A DNA stretch of 54,903 bases, from contig NZ_KZ478010.1 of NCBI RefSeq assembly GCF_002837185.1, positions 1-54,903 of the forward strand, read 5' to 3'. A program made the position numbers and the translations under genes. Below are positions 24,995 to 32,784 of the stretch, one piece after another. How positions within the stretch are numbered: position 1 is the first letter of the stretch; each line of letters starts with the position of its first letter. The DNA comes from Pseudomonas fluorescens (GTDB lineage: Bacteria; Pseudomonadota; Gammaproteobacteria; Pseudomonadales; Pseudomonadaceae). Below the pieces are notes generated by a model. That model saw nothing but the letters and a program-made list of their open reading frames with translations, made no database searches and was not told the DNA's origin.

Positions 24995-25881
24995 AAAAAC
25001 CTTTTTTGACTATCGGCCGTGTCGTCCTGACGCTGTTGATCGTGAGCTTCGCGGTCGTCGTGGTGTGGCGCATGGTCATGTACTACATGTTTGCGCCCTG
25101 GACCCGTGACGGCCACATCCGCGCCGACATCGTGCAGATCGCCCCGGACGTGTCCGGGCTGATCCAGCGCGTCGATGTGCACGACAACCAGCTGGTGACC
25201 AAAGGCCAGATGCTGTTTGCTGTCGACCAGGATCGTTTCAAGCTGGCCCTGCGCCAGGCCCAGGCCGCCGTGGCCGACCGCCAGGAAACCCTGGCCCAGG
25301 CCCAGCGCGAGTACAAGCGTAACCGTGGCCTGGGCAACCTGGTGCCCAGCGAGCAACTGGAAGAAAGCCAGTCCCGCGTGGCCCGTGCCCAATCGGCCCT
25401 GGCCGAGGCACAAGTGACGGTGGATTCCGCCCAGCTCAATCTCGACCGCTCGGTGATCCGCAGCCCGGTGGACGGCTACGTCAACGACCGCGCGCCGCGT
25501 GCCCAGGAATTCGTCACCGCCGGGCGGCCGGTGCTGTCGGTGGTGGACAGCAACTCCTTCCATATCGACGGCTATTTCGAAGAAACCAAACTGGACGGCA
25601 TTCGCGTCGGCATGGGCGTGGATATCCGCGTGATCGGCGACAACGCCCGCCTGCATGGGCATGTGCAGAGCATCGTCGCCGGTATCGAGGACCGCGACCG
25701 CAGCAGCGGTTCCAACCTGCTGCCCAACGTCAACCCGGCGTTCAGCTGGGTGCGCCTGGCCCAGCGGATTCCGGTACGCATTGCCTTCGATGACGTGCCG
25801 GCGGACTTCCGCATGATCGCCGGGCGTACGGCGACCGTGTCGATCATCGATGACAAGGCCAACGCCGGAGACCCGCCATGA
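24991..25881 (+). CDS. HlyD-family fusion protein of the FUSC efflux pump
   Basis: Periplasmic adaptor, 296 residues. Membrane anchor at about residues 9-31 (VVLTLLIVSFAVVVVWRMVM), then WTRDGHIRADIVQIAPDVSG (first lipoyl half), a short coiled hairpin at about residues 85-145, IRSPVDGYVNDRAPRAQEFV (second half), and a beta-barrel. The WTxDGxIRAD motif is typical of AaeA-like adaptors paired with FUSC proteins. Overlaps of 4 bases on both sides indicate translational coupling. Confidence 0.9.
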   Translation: MKKPFLTIGRVVLTLLIVSFAVVVVWRMVMYYMFAPWTRDGHIRADIVQIAPDVSGLIQRVDVHDNQLVTKGQMLFAVDQDRFKLALRQAQAAVADRQETLAQAQREYKRNRGLGNLVPSEQLEESQSRVARAQSALAEAQVTVDSAQLNLDRSVIRSPVDGYVNDRAPRAQEFVTAGRPVLSVVDSNSFHIDGYFEETKLDGIRVGMGVDIRVIGDNARLHGHVQSIVAGIEDRDRSSGSNLLPNVNPAFSWVRLAQRIPVRIAFDDVPADFRMIAGRTATVSIIDDKANAGDPP

Positions 25882-27320
25882 AGCAACTGCTGGCCACCGC
25901 TGCCCTGGGGGTGTTGCTGTCGGCCTGCCAGGCGGTAGGCCCGGACTACCAATTGCCGGACACGGCTGCCGTCAACCGTGACGACTTGCAAGGGGCCATC
26001 GCGGGGGAGGGCAATAACGTGGTGTCGGCGCCCGTGCCGACCGACTGGTGGAAGCTGTACAAAGACCCGCGCCTGGATGAACTGGTGCGCCAGGCCATGG
26101 CCTCCAACACCGACCTGCGCGTGGCCGCCGCCAACTTGCAACGCGCGCGCTACCAGACCCAGCAGGCCGAATCCGCCGGCGGCTGGAGTGCCGGGGCCAA
26201 GGCCGAAGCGCAGCGGTTGCAGGAGTCCGGCGAAGCCTTCCTGCTGGCAGACAAAGTCCCGGTGGGCAACATCGGCAGCGTGGGCATCACCACCTCGTAC
26301 CAATTCGATCTGTTCGGCACCTTGCAACGCGGCATCGAAAGCGCCCAGGCCAGCGCGGATGCGGCCCAGGCGGCCGCCGATATCGCGCGCATTACCCTGG
26401 TGGCCGATGTGGTGCGCTCCTATACCCAGGTCTGCGCCGCCAACGAAGAACTGGCCATCGCCAACGAGTCCCTCGACCTGCAAGCCCAAAGCACCCAGCT
26501 GACCCAACGCCTGCGCGACGCCGGCCGTGGCGATGAAACCCAGGTCACGCGCTCGCAAACCCAATACAAATCCCTGCGCGCCGACATGCCGCGCTACGAA
26601 GCGGCGCGTCAGGCCGGGTTGTTCCGTCTGTCGATGCTGCTGGCCAAGCCCCTCGATCAATTGCCGGCCGGCACGGCCAGTTGCGCCGAGTTGCCGCACA
26701 TCGCTCAGCTGTTGCCGGTGGGCGACGGTGCGGCGTTGCTCAAGCGTCGCCCGGATGTGCGCCAGGCCGAACGCCAGCTGGCCGCTGCGACCGCGCGCAT
26801 CGGCGTGGCCACCGGCGCCTTGTACCCGGACATCGCCATTGGTGCCACGGTAGGCACGGTGGGCCTGCTCGACAACCTCGGCCAGCCTGCGACCAATCGC
26901 TGGGGCTTTGGCCCGATGATCAGCTGGACGGTGCCGACCAACGGTGCCCGCGCGCGCATTCACGAAGCCGAAGCCGCGACCCAGGGCGCCCTGGCGCATT
27001 TCGACGGGGTGGTACTCAACGCTATCCGCGAAACCCAGACCGGCCTGGCGCAGTACACCGCCATGCTGCAGCGCCGTGAAGCGCTGGCCGATGCCGAGCG
27101 CTCGGCCCACGAGGCGGCGGACCAGACCCACCGCTTCTTCCAGGCCGGGCGCGAGTCGTTTCTTGCCGACCTGCAAGCCACGCGCACCTACACCGCCATG
27201 CGCGCGCAATTGGCGGCGGCCAACACCCAGGTTGCGATGAGCCAGATCGACCTGTTCCTGGCCCTGGGCGGCGGTTGGGAAAGCGGACGAACGCAAGGGG
27301 TAAAACCCGGCAAACCGTGA
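25878..27320 (+). CDS. NodT-family outer-membrane efflux lipoprotein (FUSC operon)
   Basis: Outer-membrane channel, 480 residues. Its signal peptide ends in LGVLLSAC, so Cys17 is the lipid-anchored residue, followed by QAVGPDYQLPD. It has two TolC-like repeats; LLKRRPDVRQAERQLAAATA near residue 290 is the second-repeat marker and matches the NodT family. Last gene of the MarR-FUSC-DUF1656-HlyD-NodT operon, overlapping its predecessor by ATGA. A hairpin GTGAGGC (27343-27349)/GCCTCAC (27358-27364) follows but has no T-run, so it is only a weak terminator candidate. This is the second complete outer-membrane duct for efflux in the window. Confidence 0.92.
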   Translation: MKQLLATAALGVLLSACQAVGPDYQLPDTAAVNRDDLQGAIAGEGNNVVSAPVPTDWWKLYKDPRLDELVRQAMASNTDLRVAAANLQRARYQTQQAESAGGWSAGAKAEAQRLQESGEAFLLADKVPVGNIGSVGITTSYQFDLFGTLQRGIESAQASADAAQAAADIARITLVADVVRSYTQVCAANEELAIANESLDLQAQSTQLTQRLRDAGRGDETQVTRSQTQYKSLRADMPRYEAARQAGLFRLSMLLAKPLDQLPAGTASCAELPHIAQLLPVGDGAALLKRRPDVRQAERQLAAATARIGVATGALYPDIAIGATVGTVGLLDNLGQPATNRWGFGPMISWTVPTNGARARIHEAEAATQGALAHFDGVVLNAIRETQTGLAQYTAMLQRREALADAERSAHEAADQTHRFFQAGRESFLADLQATRTYTAMRAQLAAANTQVAMSQIDLFLALGGGWESGRTQGVKPGKP

Positions 27321-27401
27321 GGTGATAGCTATGCTTTGTCAGGTGAGGCGTCGTGAAGCCTCACTCGACACTGCTCGCGTTTGCTCATGGGGATTCCAAT
27401 A

Positions 27402-28034
27402 ATGAAAAACCCTTATGCTCCCGCTTTCTGGTGCGTACTCTTCGCACTGGTGCTGTTATCGGCCGCGTATTTCTACGGGGTCATGCTCGCCCACCAACTC
27501 GACAAGGCCATGGTCTTTCTCGACAGTGCCTGCCTGGTGATCGGCACCCTGTCCATCGGCGTGGTGGCCTGGGCCTCCTATCAAAACCAACGCGTGAAGC
27601 GCAAGTTGCTGGAGCAAGGCAAGACCCGCGTCGCAATCTGGGACACCAAGGTGGCCCTGCGCCGTGTCGAAACCGTGTTCGACCGCTATTTCTGGGGCAG
27701 CTACTGGCAACCCGGTCGCACGTTCCAGGAAGTCATGGGCGACCTCACCGGCACGCCCCTGGAAAAAAGCCTCGACGTGCTGAAGACGCAATGTGTCGCG
27801 CTGGATCGGCAGGTCGCTGACGGCAGGCACTGGCTGAATAACGCGCGGGAATTGTCCGATGTCGCCACGCAAATGGCCCGTGAGCGCTACCAGCTGGACT
27901 TCTGCGACCCCAAGACCGACACCCCCGGCAACGCGGTGATACACCGTGAGTTTGAGGTGTTGGTCTACACCTGGACGGCGCGCCTGAAGAGTTTCGACCA
28001 CCAGTTGGATGAAATAGAGCTGGAGTACTCCTGA
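27402..28034 (+). CDS. Two-helix membrane protein of unknown function
   Basis: A protein of 210 residues from ATG 27402, with GGGGA about ten bases upstream; a frame start at 27381 would add seven residues. There are two N-terminal membrane helices, about residues 8-28 (AFWCVLFALVLLSAAYFYGV) and about 39-59 (LVIGTLSIGVVAWASY). A cytoplasmic or periplasmic domain of about 150 residues follows, rich in charged helices (KRKLLEQGKTRVAIWDTKVA; VLKTQCVALDRQVADGRHWL), with a closing coiled segment (LKSFDHQLDEIELEYS). I recognise no family. It stands alone between the efflux operon and a REP doublet. Confidence 0.6.
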   Translation: MKNPYAPAFWCVLFALVLLSAAYFYGVMLAHQLDKAMVFLDSACLVIGTLSIGVVAWASYQNQRVKRKLLEQGKTRVAIWDTKVALRRVETVFDRYFWGSYWQPGRTFQEVMGDLTGTPLEKSLDVLKTQCVALDRQVADGRHWLNNARELSDVATQMARERYQLDFCDPKTDTPGNAVIHREFEVLVYTWTARLKSFDHQLDEIELEYS

Positions 28035-28125
28035 ACTCCTGATGAACTGATCCCTCTGAAAGGCTGGGCCGTTTGCGCCCGCCAGTGCTAATCTTCCCCA
28101 GCCTTTCGGCCACACGGGCCACTAC

Positions 28126-28225
28126 TGTAGGAGCGAGCTTGCTCGCGAAAAACGTCAACGATAACGCGTGCATTCTGAATAAGCGCGGTGCCTATGAGTT
28201 CTTCGCGAGCAAGCTCGCTCCTACA
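28126..28225. repeat. REP doublet of a second family
   Basis: Inverted copies of TGTAGGAGCGAGCTTGCTCG at 28126-28145 and, on the other strand, 28206-28225, with TTCGCGAGC/GCTCGCGAA ends facing inward. Its core differs from the GTGGGAGGGGG family used elsewhere in the window. Confidence 0.9.
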
Positions 28226-28287
28226 AGGACCCCTCCGGGGTTCAAGGAAGACAGCCCACTTCTCACAGGATTTGATCAGGTCACTTC

Positions 28288-29784
28288 ATGAATAAGCCAG
28301 CAGTCGTTCTTTTGGGTTTCGTTGTCGCCGTTGGCGTCGTCAGTGCAGGCGGCGCCTGGTACACCGGTAAACAACTGGAGCCGGTTCTGCAAACCGCGAT
28401 CCAGAACGCCAACAAGGAACTGCAGACCTCCATGGCCGGCGTGGACGGTACCGTGTCCCTGGAGCTGGTCTCCCTGGACCGTGGCGTGTTCAGCAGCACC
28501 GCCCATTACCGCCTCAAAGGCCAGGGCAGTGTGTTCGGTGAGCAAAACCCGAACCCCGAGCTGCTGTTCGTCGACCATATCGAACACGGCCCGCTGCCGT
28601 TCTCGCGTCTGGTCACCCTGAAATGGTTGCCAGTAATGGCCACCAGTCACTACGAACTGGAAAAGAACGCCACCACCGAACAATGGTTCGCTGCCGCCAA
28701 AGACGTGTCGCCGCTCAAAGGCGTGGCCAATATCGGTTACAGCCGTTCGGTCAACGGCAACGTCGAACTGCTGCCCCTGGAATTCAAGGACGACAAGTCC
28801 TCGGTGAGCTTCTCCGGCGCCAACCTGGACTTCGACAGCAGCGCCGAAGGCCAGAAGGTCAAGGCCGACGGCTACATGAACAGCCTCAAGGTCGCGGCCG
28901 TCGATGCCAATGGCGACGCGTTCGAAGCCGAACTGGCCGGCCTCACCGTTGCCAGCAACCTGGCCAAATCCACGTTCGGTTTCTACACCGGCCAGAACAC
29001 CATCGAACTGACCGACACCAAGGTCACCTTCGGCCCGCAGAAGTCTGTGCTGACCCTCAAGGGCTTCGAGCAGAAAGATTCCAGCGAGACCAAGGACAAC
29101 AACCTGGCCGGCCGCGTCGACTACAAGGTCGACGAGATCGGTTACCAGGGTAAGCCTGTGGGCTCGGCCGCCATGGCCGTCAGCATGAAAAACGTCGACA
29201 TCCCGGCAATGCTGGTGCTGACCAAGCTCTACCAGGACAAGATGCAGCCGGTGCAAGCCGCCGCCGCTGCCGGCCAACCTGCGCCCGAGCTGCAACTGAC
29301 CGAAGCCGAACAGACCCTGGCCGAAGCCAACGTCAACCAGGTGCTGGCCGCCAAGCCGCAACTGGCCGTGGAAAACCTGTCGCTGAAAACCACCCATGGC
29401 GAGAGCAAGTTCAACCTTGTACTGGACCTGGCCAAGCCGGCCTCCATGGAACTGCCACCGGTTGAGCTGGGCAAGCAGATGATTTCGCTGCTGGACACCA
29501 ACCTCACCCTGTCCAAGCCGATGATCAGCGACGTGGCCGCGCTGCAAGCCCAGGTTGGCGGCGTAACCGACCCGAAAGCCATCGAACAGCAATCGCAAAT
29601 GGCGGCCGAGATGGTCAGCGGTGTGGCCGTGGGCACTCAACTGGCAACCCTGGTGGGCACCGACGTGGTGTCCAAGCTGCACTACGCCAACAACGAAGTG
29701 ACCTTCAATGGCCAGAAGATGACCGTCGAGCAGTTCATCAGCTTCGTAATGTCCAAAGCCGGCGCAATGGGCGGCGCGCAATAA
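28288..29784 (+). CDS. DUF945 (YdgA-like) family protein
   Basis: A protein of 498 residues with an N-terminal hydrophobic signal or anchor (VVLLGFVVAVGVVSAGGAWY). The mature part begins TGKQLEPVLQTAIQNANKEL and runs as alternating beta strands (VSLELVSLDRGVFSSTAHYR, VDHIEHGPLPFSRLV), which is the DUF945 pattern. E. coli YdgA is a related inner-membrane-anchored periplasmic protein whose role is poorly known. Late residues LSFVMSK-type end (FISFVMSKAGAMGGAQ) are repeated in a downstream duplication. Single gene unit flanked by REP doublets on both sides. Confidence 0.82.
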   Translation: MNKPAVVLLGFVVAVGVVSAGGAWYTGKQLEPVLQTAIQNANKELQTSMAGVDGTVSLELVSLDRGVFSSTAHYRLKGQGSVFGEQNPNPELLFVDHIEHGPLPFSRLVTLKWLPVMATSHYELEKNATTEQWFAAAKDVSPLKGVANIGYSRSVNGNVELLPLEFKDDKSSVSFSGANLDFDSSAEGQKVKADGYMNSLKVAAVDANGDAFEAELAGLTVASNLAKSTFGFYTGQNTIELTDTKVTFGPQKSVLTLKGFEQKDSSETKDNNLAGRVDYKVDEIGYQGKPVGSAAMAVSMKNVDIPAMLVLTKLYQDKMQPVQAAAAAGQPAPELQLTEAEQTLAEANVNQVLAAKPQLAVENLSLKTTHGESKFNLVLDLAKPASMELPPVELGKQMISLLDTNLTLSKPMISDVAALQAQVGGVTDPKAIEQQSQMAAEMVSGVAVGTQLATLVGTDVVSKLHYANNEVTFNGQKMTVEQFISFVMSKAGAMGGAQ

Positions 29785-29800
29785 CCCTGAAATACAGTTG

Positions 29801-29897
29801 AAAATGTGGGAGGGGGCTTGCTCCCGATAGCGGTGGGTCAGTCAACTTATCTGTGGCTGGCCCGCCGTAATCGGGGGCAAGCCCCCTCCCACATTTT
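29801..29897. repeat. REP doublet, first copy in the duplication
   Basis: Inverted AAAATGTGGGAGGGGGCTTG pairs at 29801 onward and ending at 29897. The left core is GCTTGCTCCCGAT and the right core ATCGGGGGCAAGCC. Confidence 0.9.
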
Positions 29898-30006
29898 GTT
29901 TTGTGCCTGGCAAAGTCCCTGTCAGCCGGACAGCGGTGTGGCCTCAGCTTCGTGATGTCCAAAGCCGGTGCCATGAGCGGCGTGCAGTACCCCTGAAATG
30001 CAGTTG

Positions 30007-30099
30007 AAAATGTGGGAGGGGGCTTGCCCCCGATGGCGGTGGGTCAGTCAAAAATGTACTGACTGACACTCTGCCATCGGGGGCAAGCCCCCTCCCACA
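30007..30099. repeat. REP doublet, second copy in the duplication
   Basis: Inverted AAAATGTGGGAGGGGGCTTG pairs at 30007 onward and ending at 30099. Both cores are of the GCTTGCCCCCGAT form, so the left core differs from that of the first copy (GCTTGCTCCCGAT). Confidence 0.9.
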
Positions 30100-30134
30100 G
30101 TTGTTTTGTGCCTGGCAAAGAGTCTGTGTCAGCC

Positions 30135-30291
30135 AATTCTGAACAATTGTTCCGAATTGCCCTTGCCCCTGCCTGGCTAAGGGATAGTTCCCCCCAGGAA
30201 AGCTAGGTCGGGTCCCGAGACGCCGACACCCTGATGCACATCGCTCAGGATCACCCATCGTTGCAGCTTTCCTTGTAAGGAAGCCGACGAC
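30135..30291 (+). promoter_or_regulatory. pgaABCD upstream region and leader
   Basis: A perfect 12-bp palindrome GAACAATTGTTC (30141-30152) lies 140 bases before pgaA and may be an operator. The leader then carries three AGGA motifs (30196-30199, 30247-30250, 30278-30281). The last belongs to the ribosome site AAGGAAG and can fold into a hairpin, TTCCT (30269-30273)/AGGAA (30278-30282) with loop TGTA. GGA in or near hairpins at a ribosome site is the target type of RsmA/CsrA proteins, which are known to repress pga in E. coli. The link here is inferred. Confidence 0.45.
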
Positions 30292-32772
30292 ATGTTGCCA
30301 ATCCCTCCACTCAGCGCTTCAGGCCGGTTGCGGCTGCTCATCGCAGCAGCCCTGTGCAGCCAATTGCTGATGCCCGCCTATGCCGTGGCCGATCCCGCCT
30401 ATGACGCCCTGATCATCCAGGCCCGCAACGGTCACTTCACGCCGGCACTGACCCAGCTGCGCCAGCTGTCCGCCGAGCGCCAGACCCCAGGCCAGGTCAG
30501 CGATCACCTGGTGATTGCCGGCTGGGCCGGGCAAGACGCCGAAGTGTTGAAGGTGTACGAGGCACAGGGCAAGCATCGCAACCTGACCACCCAGTCACTG
30601 GCCACGGTGGCGCGCACCTATCGCAATCAAAAGCAGTGGGCCCAGGCCGAAGCGGTCTATCGCCAGGCGTTGCTGCGCGAACCGAAGAATATCGACCTGC
30701 AACTGGGCCTGGCGCTCACCCAGGCCGATGGCGGCAAGGCCAATGAGGCGGTGCAACGCTTGCGCGCGCTGGTGGCGGCGCAACCGAATGACCCCAACCG
30801 CCGCATGGCCCTGGGCTACGCGCTGACCCGCGCCGGCCAGAACTATGACGCGCTGTTCGAGTTCGACCAGGCCTTTATCCGTGCCGGCGACAAGCCCGAC
30901 GTGGCGCGTGAATACATCGTCGCGCTGCAAAAAGCCCGCCTGCCGGAAGCCGCGCTGCGCCTGTCGGCCAGGCGTCCGGGCCTGGTGGACGCGGTCACCC
31001 AGCGCCGCCTGGAAGGCGACCTGGCCGCCGAGCGTGTACGCATGGCCGAATTCGCCACGCGCACCGAAAAAGAGCGCTACGTCATCGCCGATCGGGCCCT
31101 GCAGGATTACGACAAACTGATCAGCCGCTGGACCCCCGACGCCACTGCCCACGATGACGTAGTGCGCTGGCGCATTGACCGCCTGGGCGCGCTCAAGGCC
31201 CGTGCGCGCACCGCAGAAGTGATCCGCGAATACGAAGCCCTCACGGCCCAACGTGTACAGTTGCCGACCTACGCCGTGCGCTGGGTGGCAGCGTCTTATC
31301 TGGACCTGCGCCAACCGGAAAAGGCCGCGCCGCTGTACCGCCAGGCACTTGACGCGGCGGACGCCGACGTCGGCGATCATGTAAAAGACAGCACCGCCTT
31401 GTTCTACGCCTTGTTGGAAAACGACCAGGTGGAGGAGGCGCGCGCCGTTGCCACTCAACTGGCAAACACCGAGAAACCTCGGGTGGAACTCAAGGGCTTG
31501 CCCATCGGCAACCCCAACGATGAATGGATGGACGCCCAGCAACTGGCGGCCCAGGCCGGTACTTATGGCGCCGACCTGAACGCCAGCGAAGCCACCTTGG
31601 AAGCCCTGGGCAGCAAAGCACCTGGGAGTATCGGCGTGCGTTTGGCGCAGGCCGAGATGTACCGCGCCCGGGACTGGCCAAGACGCGCTGAAGAGTCCCT
31701 CAAGGAGACTGAAAACCAGAGCCCCCGTGACATCGGTGTGGAAATGTCCCAGGGCTTTACCGCGCTGGACCTGCAGGAATGGCGGCAACTTGATCTGCTC
31801 ACCGATGACGTCGTCGCGCGTGCCCCGGACAACCGCCAGGTACAGCGCCTCAAACGCCTGCGCGACGTGCACGACATGGCCGAAGTCCGCGTGGAAGCCT
31901 ACACCGGTAAAAGCTTCGGCGGCGGCGATAACCAGGAGGCCGGTGCGGTTTCGGGCAGCCGTGACTGGGGCTTGGAAACCGTGGTCTACACCCCGCCCAT
32001 CGACGAAGACTGGCGCCTGTTCGCCGGGGTTGGCTACGGCACTGCCGATTTTGCCGAAGGCACCGGCCATCACCGCTGGCAGCGCGTGGGCGTGGAGCGG
32101 CGTACCCGCGACATGACCATCGAAGCCGAAGTGTCCAACCATTCTTATGGCGATGGCGCAAAACAAGGCGCAAGCGTGTCGATTGCCCGTGATATCAACG
32201 ATCATTGGCAGTACGGCGCCAGCCTTGGCTATCTCCTGAGCACCACGCCGCTGCGGGCGTTGAATGAAGGCGTCACCGCCAACGGCGGCAGCGGCTTTAT
32301 CCGCTGGCGCGCCAACGAAAGCCGCGAGTGGAAACTGGCCGTCAGCCCCTCCCACTTCAGCGACGGTAACGACCGCGTCGAGGCCATGCTCACCGGCCGC
32401 GAAGGCATCTACAGCTCGCCGAAAGTACAAGTGGAGCTGGGCCTGGAAGTCGGCGCCAGCCGCAACAGCAAGGAAGACACGATCTACTTCAACCCCAAGT
32501 CCGACTTCAGCGTGTTGCCCACCGTTACCGTCAACCATGTGCTCTATCACCGCTACGAAACCCAGTGGAGTCAGCAGTTCCAGCTGGGTGCGGGTACCTA
32601 CAGCCAGAAGGATTACTCCACTGGCGGTGTCGGTTTGATCGGCTATGGCCAGCGCTTTCGCTGGAATGACGTACTGGAAGCCGGCGCCAACCTGAGTCTG
32701 GTCAGCCGACCTTATGACGCAGAGCGCGAGCGCGACCTGCGCCTGCTCCTCGACCTCACTTACCGTTTCTAA
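30292..32772 (+). CDS. pgaA: PNAG export porin PgaA
   Basis: Outer-membrane exporter of poly-beta-1,6-N-acetylglucosamine, 826 residues. A signal peptide covers about residues 1-34 (LRLLIAAALCSQLLMPAYAV). A periplasmic helical TPR domain follows at about residues 35-520 (for example LATVARTYRNQKQWAQAEAV). A beta-barrel of about 16 strands runs from residue about 530 (VRVEAYTGKSFGGGD) to the closing strand LRLLLDLTYRF with the terminal Phe typical of outer-membrane barrels. Length and order match E. coli PgaA/HmsH. First gene of pgaABCD, with only 12 bases before pgaB. Confidence 0.93.
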   Translation: MLPIPPLSASGRLRLLIAAALCSQLLMPAYAVADPAYDALIIQARNGHFTPALTQLRQLSAERQTPGQVSDHLVIAGWAGQDAEVLKVYEAQGKHRNLTTQSLATVARTYRNQKQWAQAEAVYRQALLREPKNIDLQLGLALTQADGGKANEAVQRLRALVAAQPNDPNRRMALGYALTRAGQNYDALFEFDQAFIRAGDKPDVAREYIVALQKARLPEAALRLSARRPGLVDAVTQRRLEGDLAAERVRMAEFATRTEKERYVIADRALQDYDKLISRWTPDATAHDDVVRWRIDRLGALKARARTAEVIREYEALTAQRVQLPTYAVRWVAASYLDLRQPEKAAPLYRQALDAADADVGDHVKDSTALFYALLENDQVEEARAVATQLANTEKPRVELKGLPIGNPNDEWMDAQQLAAQAGTYGADLNASEATLEALGSKAPGSIGVRLAQAEMYRARDWPRRAEESLKETENQSPRDIGVEMSQGFTALDLQEWRQLDLLTDDVVARAPDNRQVQRLKRLRDVHDMAEVRVEAYTGKSFGGGDNQEAGAVSGSRDWGLETVVYTPPIDEDWRLFAGVGYGTADFAEGTGHHRWQRVGVERRTRDMTIEAEVSNHSYGDGAKQGASVSIARDINDHWQYGASLGYLLSTTPLRALNEGVTANGGSGFIRWRANESREWKLAVSPSHFSDGNDRVEAMLTGREGIYSSPKVQVELGLEVGASRNSKEDTIYFNPKSDFSVLPTVTVNHVLYHRYETQWSQQFQLGAGTYSQKDYSTGGVGLIGYGQRFRWNDVLEAGANLSLVSRPYDAERERDLRLLLDLTYRF

Positions 32773-32784
32773 AAGAGCCTGACC

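Larger units (their letters stand above)
29738..30134. repeat. Tandem duplication of the DUF945 gene tail plus REP doublet
   Basis: Unit 1 (29738-29927) and unit 2 (29944-30134) align over their whole length at an offset of about 206 bases. Both start TCAGCTTCGT, run through the gene end, continue CCTGAAAT(A/G)CAGTTGAAAATG into a REP doublet, and end TTTTGTGCCTGGCAAAG and GTCAGCC. Unit 2 carries a copy of the last codons (SFVMSKAGAMSGVQ) in which the TAA stop has become TAC, so a TGA two codons later closes it. The copy has no start and is not a gene. Confidence 0.85.

Noticed and set aside
27343..27364. Hairpin after the NodT gene as a terminator
   Set aside because: A stem of seven pairs without a T-run; only mentioned with the gene.
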